Positions 9,105 to 17,562 of a stretch of 25,839 nucleotides of DNA are shown piece after piece. Within the stretch, counting starts at the first letter, position 1. Every line of letters starts with the position of its first letter. Made by a program: the position numbers and the translations under genes. Source of the DNA: an uncultured Ruminococcus sp. (GTDB lineage: Bacteria > Bacillota > Clostridia > Oscillospirales > Ruminococcaceae); contig CAJKFZ010000008.1 of assembly GCA_905199285.1 (NCBI GenBank), positions 1-25,839 on the forward strand, written 5' to 3'. The notes under the pieces were generated by a model. The model was not told the DNA's origin, did not search any database, and saw only the letters and a program-made list of their open reading frames with translations.

Positions 9105-10655
9105 TCACTTTTCTATGGTAATTGTCACGCCTGATTTAAACTCAAAAACCAGATGCTTCGGGAATACCGTGACCTTTGCAAGCAGGCGTTTTACCAGCCC
9201 GTCATCAAACGTCAGATGTTTCGGCTGTGATTGGATAAACGCCTGTAATTCCTTGATGCGGTTCTGGTGCTCGGCTTTTGCTGTGTCGTCCATTGCTGTC
9301 TGTTCCCGCAGCTGACGCAATTGCAGGATTTCTTCTGCCAAATCATCGTAATTCTCGTGACGCTCGGTGCGGTCGATCAGTTCATGCTGTAAATCCGCCA
9401 TTCGAGCATCCAGATACTCAACCGAATCCGGATTTACCTGCTTGATTGCAAGTTCAAGATTTTGCTGTAGGATTTGCAGATATTCCCGACTGTTGCCAAC
9501 CATATTATTGACTGCCTTAAGAAACGCCTCCTGCAAGATTTCTTCTTTGACCGTTCGTGCGCTGCAAGTTGTATTGTCGTGCAGTCGGCTTGTACAACGC
9601 CATACGATGTATTTCCTGCCATGATTATACCAATGCAGTCGCTTAAAGGTTTCACCGCACTCAGCACAAAATATAATCTGTGAAAAGGCATGATTGGCAC
9701 TGAATCTCCGCTTTCTGCCCATGCAGTCTCTATCTGCACTCCGCCGTGCCATTTCCTCCTGCACCTTTAAAAACAGCTCTTTAGGGATAATCGCTTCATG
9801 GTCACCCTCAATGTAATACTGCGGCATGATACCGTTATTCTTGACTCGCTTCTTACTGAGAAAATCCACGGTGTAGGTCTTTTGCAGGAGTGCGTCACCC
9901 ATATACTTTTCGTTTTCCAGTATCTTCCGAACCGTGCTGTCGTGCCAGCGTGGATTGCCTCGTGCAGTCAGAATACCGTCATTCTCCAGACCCTTGGCTA
10001 TTTTCTGACAGCTCGCTCCCTCAAGGTACTCCAGAAAAATGCGCTTGATGATCTCCGCCTCTTTCGGATTGATAACAAGATGTCCGTCCTCGTCCTTATC
10101 GTATCCGAGAAAGCAACGAGCATTGACCATCACTTTCCCCTGCTGAAAACGGTACTGCATTCCCAATTTCACATTTTTGCTGATAGATTCTGACTCCTGC
10201 TGCGCCAGTGATGCCATTATGGTGAGCAAAACCTCCCCCTTTGCGTCCATTGTATTGATGGATTCCTTCTCGAAAAAAACAGGAATGTTCATCCCTTTCA
10301 GCATACGGATATAGTTCAGGCAATCGACAGTATTTCGGGCAAATCTTGAAATCGACTTTGTCAGAATCATGTCGATCAGCCCTTTTTTGCAGTCCTCAAT
10401 CATAGCGTTAAATTGATTCCGCTTTTTCGTGTTTGTCGCACTGATACCTTCGTCTGCGTACACATTGACCAACACCCATTCCGGATTTTTATTGATATAT
10501 TCCGTATAATGCTCAATCTGTGTTTCATAGCTTGTTGTCTGCTCATCATTGTCAGTGCTGACACGGCAGTATGCTGCTACACGCAGTCGCTTGACCTCTT
10601 GTTTTGCAGTATTATTACCCTTCTGCGGCTTCGCAGGAATTTTTATCACATTCAT
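9105..10655 (-). CDS. Large serine recombinase (integrase), intact
   Basis: This is a 516-aa large serine recombinase that would catalyse element integration or excision. The N-terminal resolvase domain starts at about residue 25 with AAYCRVSTD; the nucleophile is Ser33. SISRFARN and the active-site helix QQESESISKNVK follow. The recombinase domain (about 180-300) is followed by a zinc-ribbon domain beginning CAECGETFKR and pairing with downstream cysteines in RCTSRLHDNTTC. A long coiled-coil region precedes the C-terminus. Its ATG overlaps the stop of the small recombinase-like gene upstream (ATGA), so the genes are translationally coupled. It is the last gene of the leftward operon, nearest rlmD, and the only recombinase here with all domains in one frame. 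Confidence 0.93.
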   Translation of the reverse strand: MNVIKIPAKPQKGNNTAKQEVKRLRVAAYCRVSTDNDEQTTSYETQIEHYTEYINKNPEWVLVNVYADEGISATNTKKRNQFNAMIEDCKKGLIDMILTKSISRFARNTVDCLNYIRMLKGMNIPVFFEKESINTMDAKGEVLLTIMASLAQQESESISKNVKLGMQYRFQQGKVMVNARCFLGYDKDEDGHLVINPKEAEIIKRIFLEYLEGASCQKIAKGLENDGILTARGNPRWHDSTVRKILENEKYMGDALLQKTYTVDFLSKKRVKNNGIMPQYYIEGDHEAIIPKELFLKVQEEMARRSADRDCMGRKRRFSANHAFSQIIFCAECGETFKRLHWYNHGRKYIVWRCTSRLHDNTTCSARTVKEEILQEAFLKAVNNMVGNSREYLQILQQNLELAIKQVNPDSVEYLDARMADLQHELIDRTERHENYDDLAEEILQLRQLREQTAMDDTAKAEHQNRIKELQAFIQSQPKHLTFDDGLVKRLLAKVTVFPKHLVFEFKSGVTITIEK

Positions 10656-11044
10656 TGTTTCACTCCAATCAAGCTGTAGATATATTCCGCCTGTTTTATC
10701 GGATTATCAAACTGTTCCGTTGGTACTGTCATTACAAAATTTTTGAAAATCGGCGGCTCTTTCAGCCGTTTTCCGCAGGCGTGCTTTGAGGCTCTGCGAA
10801 GCAGTTCACCGTTGGCACGTGCAAATAAATCCTTGTCAATAATAGCAGGATAGAATTCATTACCAATATATCGCTTCTGCTGAATGATTTTCTTCACGCT
10901 GCTGTGTGTGAAGTCAGCACCTGCACTTGCGGCGGATTGTCTCATGCTCATGCCGGACAGATAATTTTGAAATATGCAGCGAACAATAGCTGCTTCACCC
11001 TCAACAATGACGATTTTTCCGTTTTCTACTTTGTATCCGTACAT
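10652..11044 (-). CDS. Small recombinase-like protein lacking the catalytic domain
   Basis: This 130-aa protein resembles the central DNA-binding 'recombinase' domain of large serine recombinases (GEAAIVRCIFQNYLSGMSMRQSA, then SSVKKIIQQKRYIGNEFYPAIID). It has no resolvase domain and no zinc ribbon. The start at 11044 is chosen because GGAGGAATT lies directly before it; a longer frame to 11071 lacks a better site. It overlaps the 3' end of the upstream recombinase by 19 bp and the downstream one by ATGA. Such small third members occur in three-recombinase modules of clostridial and streptococcal mobile elements. It is more likely a dedicated accessory protein than debris, because it has its own ribosome binding site and coupled ends. 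Confidence 0.8.
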   Translation of the reverse strand: MYGYKVENGKIVIVEGEAAIVRCIFQNYLSGMSMRQSAASAGADFTHSSVKKIIQQKRYIGNEFYPAIIDKDLFARANGELLRRASKHACGKRLKEPPIFKNFVMTVPTEQFDNPIKQAEYIYSLIGVKQ

Positions 11045-12572
11045 AATTCCTCCTTTAATGTCAGCCCACATTTCAGCTTGAAACCGATGCTTGTTCTTGT
11101 GTATACGATGATACTCTCAACAAAGGATGCAAAAAGCCGTTCGCTGAACTCTGTCTGCATTTCGGCAGAATCTGCAAAGCGCAGGAGTGCCTCCGTTTCA
11201 CTGAGCAGTTCACCGAAATCTGTTTGACACAGTCCTGTGAGCCTTGCACGATATTCTTCACATTGCTTTTCAATCATCCCAATTTCCTGATTGTAAATTG
11301 CACTGTCAATGATACCCTGTGCGCGGAGCTGACGAATCGTATCCTTACGCTCCGCATTTCGCTGTAATTCCTGCTTCAAGCTCTGAATACGCTGCATATT
11401 TTCATCGGAATCAGAAATACGAAGCATCTCATAGAGTGGAAAGAGTACCTGCTTTCTGCCGAAAATCAGCTTGTTTAGCATCGTAACAAATGCAGCCTTG
11501 AACGCCTCCTCATGAATAAACATCATAGAACATTGTGCTTTGTTTTTCAGATGTGTCTTGCAGCACCAGCTTACACCGCTGGAAATAATCTGCCGCTTAA
11601 ATGTATTTCCGCATTCGCCGCAGGTGATGATACCGGAGAACAGATACCTGTTATTATACTTTCCGACACCTTTCGCAATGCCCCGTTCCGAGATGTGCAT
11701 TTGGATAATCTCCTGTACTTTGTTGAACATTTCTTCACTTATGATTGCTTCATGATGTTCAGATACAAAGTAACTGTCTGCTTCTCCATGATTGCGGCGA
11801 CGTTTAAAGTTGCTGTCGGTATAGGTTTTCTGAAATATCGCTGCACCATAGTATTTCTCGTTTGTGAGAATGCCTTTAATTGTCGATGCGGACCATGCAC
11901 CACCTTTTCGTGTCGGAACGCTTTGCTTCTCCAGCATTTGAGCAATCTTATATGTTCCGATGCCGTTGAGTGCCCATGCATAAATCTGTCGAACAATCTC
12001 TGCTTCCTCTGGATAAATGACCATCTGTCCGTTTTCATCCCGTGTGAAGCCGTATGGCGGATAGCCGAATCGATACGTCCCCGCTTCAATACGTTTCTGT
12101 ATTGTCCATTTCACATTCTTAGAAATAGACACTGATTCTTCCTGTGCCATGCTGCTGATAATGGATAAGATCAGTTCACTTTCCATGCTGCTCGTATCCA
12201 AATTTCTTTCTCGAAGTAAATCGGAATGTTGTAGGAAATCAACTCACGCACCAGCGACAAGCAGTCGATAGTATTTCGGGAAAAGCGGCTGACTGACTTG
12301 GTCAGCACATAGTCGATACGCCCAATACGGCATTCATACATCAGCGCCTGCAAGCCGTCGCGGATATCCGCTTTCGTTCCTGTAATGCCGAAGTCGTAGA
12401 ATATTCCGGCAAACTCCCAGTCAGAATGCAGCTTGATCCATGATTCATAATGCTGTTTCTGAGCCTCCAGACTCTCCTTCTGATCGTCCTGATCGGTAGA
12501 AACACGGCAGTAGGCAGCGACACGGAGCTTTTTTATCTCCTGCTGCTGTGCTTCGATTTTCTTGATTTTCAA
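11026..12572 (-). pseudogene. Large serine recombinase broken by a one-base frameshift
   Basis: Two frames together give a full-length large serine recombinase of about 515 aa. The first (12572-12171) has AAYCRVSTD with nucleophile Ser25 and SVSRFSRN, then runs off frame after IPIYFEKE. The second (from about 12200 to 11026) continues with LDTSSMESELI, the recombinase domain and a zinc ribbon (CGECGNTF). Restoring one A in the - strand run GAAATTTGG near 12203-12206 would give FEKENLDTSSMES, the expected join. The lesion is therefore a single-base deletion in an A/T run: a real mutation or a sequencing error. The site is not a recognised slippery heptamer. The start ATG is preceded by AAAGGAGGG. 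Confidence 0.85.
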
Positions 12573-12602
12573 TGGCTTTCCCTCCTTTGTCAGTATACAA
12601 TA

Positions 12603-12794
12603 TTAACTCTGATAGGCTGTTTTTTCAAGCGTTTTCGGCAATAAGTCCGCATACAAGGGAGAGAAAGATCGGCGGTTCAAGTCCGTTAATTTGTCATACT
12701 CGTCAAATGTAATCATACCACTGGCATAGAGCAGTTCCGTGATTGCCTGCGCTTTGTAGTAGTTGATCTCATCAATGATTTTGTTCTGTTCCAT
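12603..12794 (-). CDS. Small SHOCT-like protein, first gene of recombinase operon
   Basis: This 63-aa protein contains a short segment (ITELLYASGMITFDEYDKLTDL) that resembles the SHOCT oligomerisation motif: a helix, a Gly-x-Ile-Thr turn and an acidic second helix. The start at 12794 is chosen because AGGAGGT lies six bases before it. It precedes the broken recombinase by 30 bases in the same direction. Its function is unknown; its place suggests a regulator or partner of the recombinases. Confidence 0.7.
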   Translation of the reverse strand: MEQNKIIDEINYYKAQAITELLYASGMITFDEYDKLTDLNRRSFSPLYADLLPKTLEKTAYQS

Positions 12795-12867
12795 ATCGCA
12801 CCTCCTATTGATAGCCGGAAAAGTCAACCCTTACGTTTCTTCAATACCAATAGGACAGTTTTGTTGG

Positions 12868-12883
12868 TTTTGAGTACTCAAAA
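12868..12883. other. 16-bp perfect palindrome beside terminator
   Basis: TTTTGAGTACTCAAAA is self-complementary over 16 bases and overlaps the T-run of the late-operon terminator. It is upstream of the SHOCT-recombinase operon on the - strand, so it could be an operator for that operon, or a small extra hairpin helping termination. No convincing -35/-10 pair was found next to it. Confidence 0.35.
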
Positions 12884-12915
12884 AAGCACCCGTCGAAAAA
12901 AATCCAACGGGTGCT
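12880..12915 (-). terminator. Intrinsic terminator of the phage lysis/tail operon
   Basis: AGCACCCGT at 12885-12893 pairs with ACGGGTGCT at 12907-12915. On the - strand this 9-bp GC-rich stem is followed by a run of Ts. It starts six bases past the endolysin stop and separates late transcription from the recombinase operon downstream. Confidence 0.9.
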
Positions 12916-12920
12916 CTGCA

Positions 12921-14123
12921 TTATCCCTTATTCAGTTTTCCACTGTACTTGTTTCCGTCAACCGTGACCTCGACCGTGATGCCATCATCCGTTACAGGCG
13001 CAGGCGAATTTGGTAGTACCTCCTCCGCTCCGTAGCCGTTAAGCCCTGCCGCTTTGACCTTTGTGGGATAATCGATATAACCAGTGTTGAGGTCAACATC
13101 ACCGCTGATGCCGTTCACACTACCCTTGCAGGAATGCTGCCAGATGCCGACCGAGCCACTGTAGTTCAGCTTGCTGCCATATTCAGCAATCCAGAGAGCA
13201 TAGCGTGTCTTAATATCATCCTCGATATGCGTGGAGAGAACAGAACGGCTTGTGTAAAGTCCTGCCCAGTAGTCGTTCTTTTCGAGAATCTCACAGAACG
13301 CCCGTACCATTGCAGAACAGTTTGCCTTGCCGGTATCGAGCGTTGCCTTTTCCTCTTGATCGAAATAGATCGGGAACTCGAATTGCTTGTTTTTCAGGAT
13401 TTCAATACATACCTGCGCTTCGACTTTGGCTTCATCGACAGTAGTCGCATAGGAGTACCAGTAAGCTCCAATCGGAATATTTACCGCCTTTGTGCCTGCG
13501 TAATTATCCTCGAACTTCTTGTCGTTCTGAGAAAGCTCACGTCCATATCCTGCACGGAGGATAGCAAATTCAATGCCGGAGGATTTTACTTTTTTCCAGT
13601 CAATAGAGCCGTTGTGAACACTGACATCAATGCCCTTTATTGTCTCCGCAGTTTCTTTCTGAATTCCGAAATACTGGTAAAAATCGCTTGTCACAGTGTT
13701 ATTGCCCTTTGTTTCATCACCGTACCACTTTGAACCGGAGCGTACATCCAAATGGGTATACTGATATGATGTGTCGATATTGGCAATGCCGATGAAACCG
13801 ATATCCTGTGCCGTGCAGCATACAGTCTTGCTGCTGATTGGCTGTCCGTCTTGCCCATAGCAGCAGATGTCAGCCGCTGTGCCTTTGGTATGCTGAGCTG
13901 TGCCGCTACCACCGACTGTCTTATCGTGATTGACACAACGAAAGCCGCTGGTCACGATGATTTTGGAGCAGTTCAGCTTGGAATACAGCGTTTCCAGCTT
14001 GCTGACAAGTTCCTCCGAAACCTGAAAATCGTGTGTCTGTCCGCACTTGCAGCGGAACTCCTGCGCATTAAAATGCTCCGACAACTGTGTACTGTCGGAG
14101 CTTGCATATGTTTTAATTGTCAT
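12921..14123 (-). CDS. Two-domain endolysin: M15 peptidase plus GH25 muramidase
   Basis: This 400-aa lysin cuts peptidoglycan at the end of infection. Residues about 15-130 are a peptidase M15 (VanY/DacA-like) domain with the zinc motif H78-x6-D85 (HTKGTAAD) and H124 in THLDV. Residues about 163-355 are a GH25 lysozyme domain beginning KGIDVSVHNG, with the acidic pair D255/E257 in YFDQEE. A C-terminal tail of about 45 residues follows. The start at 14123 is chosen because GGAGG lies six bases before it; the ATG six bases upstream is too close to that site. It overlaps the holin 3' end by 11 bp. There is no signal peptide, so release depends on the holin. The two enzymatic activities are predicted from motifs. 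Confidence 0.9.
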   Translation of the reverse strand: MTIKTYASSDSTQLSEHFNAQEFRCKCGQTHDFQVSEELVSKLETLYSKLNCSKIIVTSGFRCVNHDKTVGGSGTAQHTKGTAADICCYGQDGQPISSKTVCCTAQDIGFIGIANIDTSYQYTHLDVRSGSKWYGDETKGNNTVTSDFYQYFGIQKETAETIKGIDVSVHNGSIDWKKVKSSGIEFAILRAGYGRELSQNDKKFEDNYAGTKAVNIPIGAYWYSYATTVDEAKVEAQVCIEILKNKQFEFPIYFDQEEKATLDTGKANCSAMVRAFCEILEKNDYWAGLYTSRSVLSTHIEDDIKTRYALWIAEYGSKLNYSGSVGIWQHSCKGSVNGISGDVDLNTGYIDYPTKVKAAGLNGYGAEEVLPNSPAPVTDDGITVEVTVDGNKYSGKLNKG

Positions 14124-14556
14124 TTTCATCCTCCTCCGATTCGTTCGTCCGTCCAGTTTTCTTCTGAAGAATGTCAATTGCATTTTTCAAAACAGGCGGA
14201 TACGGGATTCCCATAAGTGACGTATTTTCCACGATTGACAGCAGTTCATTCAGGCAAAAGCTGATGCAGACTGCATCACGGATATACGTTGTTCCGAGCA
14301 TAATGTCCATACGAACGGCAACTGCAATAAGCAGCAATGTACAGACTTTTTTCGCAAGTCCAAACCAGCCCGCTTTTGATGATAAACCGCCGATTTCCGT
14401 GTGATTGGACTTCTTCATGGCAGCGGTGACAACTCCCGTGAAAAAGTCAATACCCATGAAAATCACCAGCGTGACCAATGCGGAATCCCAGCCGCCAAAA
14501 ATAGCGGCTATGAAGCCGCCCACAAGTCCTGCAATCGCACAGAATGTTTCTTTCAT
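14113..14556 (-). CDS. Phage holin (toxin-secretion/phage-lysis holin family)
   Basis: This 147-aa membrane protein has three or four hydrophobic segments: about residues 5-21, 27-47 (a stretch rich in V, I, F and G), 70-85 and a weaker one near 90-105. The C-terminus is highly charged and ends in ESEEDENDN. The middle motif AMKKSN...GGLSSKAGWFGLAKK is typical of the Cph1/family-4 holins of Firmicute phages. It would form the inner-membrane hole that frees the endolysin encoded next. GGAGGG precedes the ATG. It starts three bases after the tail-fibre stop. Confidence 0.9.
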   Translation of the reverse strand: MKETFCAIAGLVGGFIAAIFGGWDSALVTLVIFMGIDFFTGVVTAAMKKSNHTEIGGLSSKAGWFGLAKKVCTLLLIAVAVRMDIMLGTTYIRDAVCISFCLNELLSIVENTSLMGIPYPPVLKNAIDILQKKTGRTNESEEDENDN

Positions 14557-14558
14557 TT

Positions 14559-16202
14559 TCAGCCCTCCATAATTTTGATAGATTTGATTTTTGGATGTGT
14601 ATTGTCAGATACGCCCGTCCATGCGATATAGTAATCGCCTGCGGTAATATCGGAACATGGAATTAAAACAGTAATAAAATCAGCAGAATACAGCCATTCA
14701 AATGGAATCTTGTGGCAGTCATTATTCTTGATTTTCTCAAAAACAAAGTCAGCGATAGGTGTATCCTGTGACCTGCCGTCAGGTGAAATAAAGCACAGTT
14801 CGCTGTCAGAATTTGCACCGGCAAGATATTCCAGAAGCACCTTGCTATTCGGAGTAATTTTAACAAGATTACAGAATGCGGACTGAATCGTTACGCCCCA
14901 GTTGAACACCGAAGAACTGTAATTCAGCGAAAAATCGGTGTTTTCACTGCAAAAATCTGGGTACTGCTCTACAAACCGCATAAGCGGATATGTGCCGTTA
15001 TTGACCATGAAAACGAGACTATTATCGTACTTCTCAAACACATTTCTATCAGCGGAAAACAGCGTAACTATGTTGTTTCCGCTTAAAATTTTAGATTCCA
15101 GAATTGTGATTCTGTTCTCCAGATTCAAAATCACATCATTCTGATTCTGCTGGTCATACTGCGTGGAATCACGGAGCTGCTGCAACTCAATGTCAATATC
15201 GGAGATTTTATCCCATTTTGCAATTTTCGCGGATGTTAAGCTGTTGAGCAGCGTCAGGTTATGATGCCAGTGTGCCTGCGACACAACAGGCTCGACAGAA
15301 TCCTTGACTGCCTGAATTTCAGTATTTACGGTATTTTCCAAAGATGTTAAATCGGATTCTACCGTCTGAAATTTTGATTCAACCAGCTTTTGTGTCTCTA
15401 CTCTGGTGACATAGGGCGAGAGGTCAGGTGCTGAAGAATGAACTTTGTCATCCACGATTTTTAGAACCTCAACTCTTGTGATATACGGCGATAAGTCGGG
15501 AGTTATGGATTGCAGCCACTCCTCCTCAGAGCCTGTAAATCCATTTTCTACAGCGACCTCATATGCGGATAAACCATTTTGTCCGTCTACACCATCTCTG
15601 CCGTCTTTTCCGTCAATTCCATTTTGTCCATCAACACCGTCACGACCAGCTTTGCCGTCCTTTCCATCTACACCATTAATACCGTCTTTACCCGGCAGTC
15701 CGTCAGCACCTTTCAGACTTTCAAGCCAATCTGAAACAGTCCCAACAAAGCCATTTTTCACGGCAATTTCATAAGCCGAAAGTCCGTCCTTACCGTTCAC
15801 ACCTGCCTGAATTTCAGCGATTTTCTTCAAAAGCTGCGTATACAGATCAGGCGTGGGAGGAATCGGAATATCATCGTCACCCTCGAATCCTGACGCACGG
15901 ATATTCAGCGTAACAGGCACGGTCGTTGCCCTTACTGTAGTATCAGACGCCGCATCATAGCCGAAAACAGACATTTTCACAGCACCCACATGAAGTTCCG
16001 CAGGAAGATAACAGGAAGTACCGTCAGTACCAAGAACGATGCTGTAGGTCTCATCGCACTGCGAGAACTGCACCACCTTGTGAAACTTTTTCCAGTCACC
16101 GTCAAAAACGAATTTCAGATTCACAAAAGCAATCTGATGATCGGCGATGATTTCACGCTCCAGAAATTCAATTTTCTGCTGTTTTACGAGAAATTTCCAC
16201 AT
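14559..16202 (-). CDS. Phage tail fibre/baseplate protein with collagen-like repeats
   Basis: This 547-aa structural protein has an N-terminal domain of about 115 residues resembling phage BppU-type baseplate domains (WKFLVKQQKIEFLERE). Residues 165-210 are fifteen uninterrupted Gly-X-Y triplets (GADGLPGKDGING and onward), expected to fold as a collagen-like triple helix. The block is flanked by two copies of a GLSAYE(I/V)AV-NGF-G-WL-S module. Repeated SPYITRVE/SPYVTRVE segments, helical coiled-coil stretches and a C-terminal beta-rich domain follow, the latter probably for receptor binding. The start at 16202 overlaps the upstream stop (ATGA); a GTG at 16223 in the same frame is less likely. 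It probably forms trimeric host-binding fibres. Confidence 0.85.
   Translation of the reverse strand: MWKFLVKQQKIEFLEREIIADHQIAFVNLKFVFDGDWKKFHKVVQFSQCDETYSIVLGTDGTSCYLPAELHVGAVKMSVFGYDAASDTTVRATTVPVTLNIRASGFEGDDDIPIPPTPDLYTQLLKKIAEIQAGVNGKDGLSAYEIAVKNGFVGTVSDWLESLKGADGLPGKDGINGVDGKDGKAGRDGVDGQNGIDGKDGRDGVDGQNGLSAYEVAVENGFTGSEEEWLQSITPDLSPYITRVEVLKIVDDKVHSSAPDLSPYVTRVETQKLVESKFQTVESDLTSLENTVNTEIQAVKDSVEPVVSQAHWHHNLTLLNSLTSAKIAKWDKISDIDIELQQLRDSTQYDQQNQNDVILNLENRITILESKILSGNNIVTLFSADRNVFEKYDNSLVFMVNNGTYPLMRFVEQYPDFCSENTDFSLNYSSSVFNWGVTIQSAFCNLVKITPNSKVLLEYLAGANSDSELCFISPDGRSQDTPIADFVFEKIKNNDCHKIPFEWLYSADFITVLIPCSDITAGDYYIAWTGVSDNTHPKIKSIKIMEG
15573..15710 (-). repeat. Collagen-like Gly-X-Y repeat tract
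   Basis: On the - strand 46 codons read as fifteen perfect Gly-X-Y triplets plus a final Gly, with recurring GKDG, GVDG and GQNG units. Such near-identical triplets readily expand or contract, so length may vary between related phages. Confidence 0.85.
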
Positions 16203-17557
16203 CAGTTCTTCACTTCCTTCCACACACTATTTTCGTAATCATACTCCATAAAACCATCTGTACACTGAATCCTTTCGAGTACGGATTCACTAACACCTCC
16301 GTGACCGTCCCAAAGATGACCTTTCCCGACTTCTGCCCACTGTGCAAGCGTTCCTATGTAGGTGATTTCACGCAGATTATCGCAGTAAACAAAGCTCGAA
16401 TCGGCAATATATTTGCATCCAGTGCCAATTGTAACACTCGTCAGTGAAATGCAGCCGGAGAACGCCACAGAGCCGGTTTTCTCGCACTGAATATTGACGC
16501 TTTTCAGCGATTCACAATGGAAAAATGCATATCTGCCAAAGTTTTTCACCGTTGCAGGAATATACACATTTTCAAGTTTGGAAGCCGTAAATGCACCCAC
16601 GCCAATCGTTGTGAGCGATGTCGGAAATTCGATTGATTTGATTGCTGTGCGGTTGAATGTCAAGTCGCCGATACGCTCCAGATTTCTCGGCAGCACGATA
16701 TTTTCAAGATTTCTGCACGCCGCAAACAGCCAGTTTCCAAGTGCTGTGATGCCGTTTGAAAGTTTGACTTTCTGAATCGCTTCATTTTCGTAAAACGGTG
16801 AATCTGGTTCGTCAGTATATCCAAGCTGAATCGCAAATCCTGTGTAATCATTTGTCGTTCCGTTTCCGCTGATGCTTAGCGTACCGTCAGAATACTGCGT
16901 ATAATAGGCGCTTTTGCCAATCTGACCAATATCCACGATTTCTCCTGTGATTCCGCTGACTCGTTCCGAAAGTTCACCGATTTGCTCCTGCAAGGACTCC
17001 ATAAGTCGGTTATTTTTATCGTAAGCGTCCATAATTTCAGACACTTTGCACTTTCCTAAAATGCACCTACAATAGCCGCACACATTGCTGTCCTCACGAT
17101 AATCGTACCAGTCGAACTTGCTCAGCGAAGCCGCACCAACATTCAGACGAACAGCATAAAGCAGAAGTCTTGTACGTTTTTCATCGGTTGGAATCACCGG
17201 CAAAGCTGGATTTTCCGCAGGTGTGCCGGGAACGATTTCAAGCCGGACAGCACGGACGCTTTCAGAAGTGTCGCACACGATTGCAATTGAAACATATCGC
17301 GGCAGGCTTTCATCCTGATATTCCGTTAAGTCAATGCTGTAACGTGAATCGTTGACGAAATAATGACCATTTATCCATGCTTTTCCACGTCCAAGAATCA
17401 CTTTTAATCCCGTACTTGCGGCAGTCAAAGAAAAGCAATCGCCGTAAGTGTCAAGGATTCCGTTGCAGATGATGCTCGACAAATAGGTCGTAAAATCTTC
17501 TGCTGTGTAAGTTCTGTCAAGTCCTTTTGAGTTGAAAAATCCGCTGTAAAATGCCAT
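16202..17557 (-). CDS. Phage baseplate/adhesion protein with BspA-type leucine-rich repeats
   Basis: The 451-aa protein begins with a phage structural domain (AFYSGFFNSKGLDRTYTAEDF) of about 160 residues, common in Firmicute phage tail modules. A short coiled coil follows near residues 185-205. From about 255 to 395 there are BspA-like LRR_5 repeats, for example LENIVLPRNLERIGDLTF, IEFPTSLTTIGVGAF and VYIPATVKNFGRYAF. Such repeats mediate protein or surface binding, so this is a candidate receptor-binding protein. The start at 17557 is chosen because AAAGGAG is ten bases upstream. A GTG at 17566 overlaps the preceding stop but sits one base from the Shine-Dalgarno sequence. Confidence 0.85.
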   Translation of the reverse strand: MAFYSGFFNSKGLDRTYTAEDFTTYLSSIICNGILDTYGDCFSLTAASTGLKVILGRGKAWINGHYFVNDSRYSIDLTEYQDESLPRYVSIAIVCDTSESVRAVRLEIVPGTPAENPALPVIPTDEKRTRLLLYAVRLNVGAASLSKFDWYDYREDSNVCGYCRCILGKCKVSEIMDAYDKNNRLMESLQEQIGELSERVSGITGEIVDIGQIGKSAYYTQYSDGTLSISGNGTTNDYTGFAIQLGYTDEPDSPFYENEAIQKVKLSNGITALGNWLFAACRNLENIVLPRNLERIGDLTFNRTAIKSIEFPTSLTTIGVGAFTASKLENVYIPATVKNFGRYAFFHCESLKSVNIQCEKTGSVAFSGCISLTSVTIGTGCKYIADSSFVYCDNLREITYIGTLAQWAEVGKGHLWDGHGGVSESVLERIQCTDGFMEYDYENSVWKEVKN

Positions 17558-17562
17558 AATAA

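Noticed and set aside
9367..12135. + strand open frames of 85-207 codons across the recombinase genes
   Set aside because: The - strand frames carry clear recombinase motifs and ribosome binding sites; the + strand frames show neither.
12171..12210. Programmed frameshift in the broken serine recombinase
   Set aside because: The sequence at the lesion is not a canonical slippery heptamer, and a one-base deletion explains it simply. By contrast the G/T site at 25508-25514 has an exact heptamer.
14559..17557. Diversity-generating retroelement acting on the tail fibre or LRR protein
   Set aside because: No reverse transcriptase, accessory protein or template repeat with adenine-biased variation is visible in the window.
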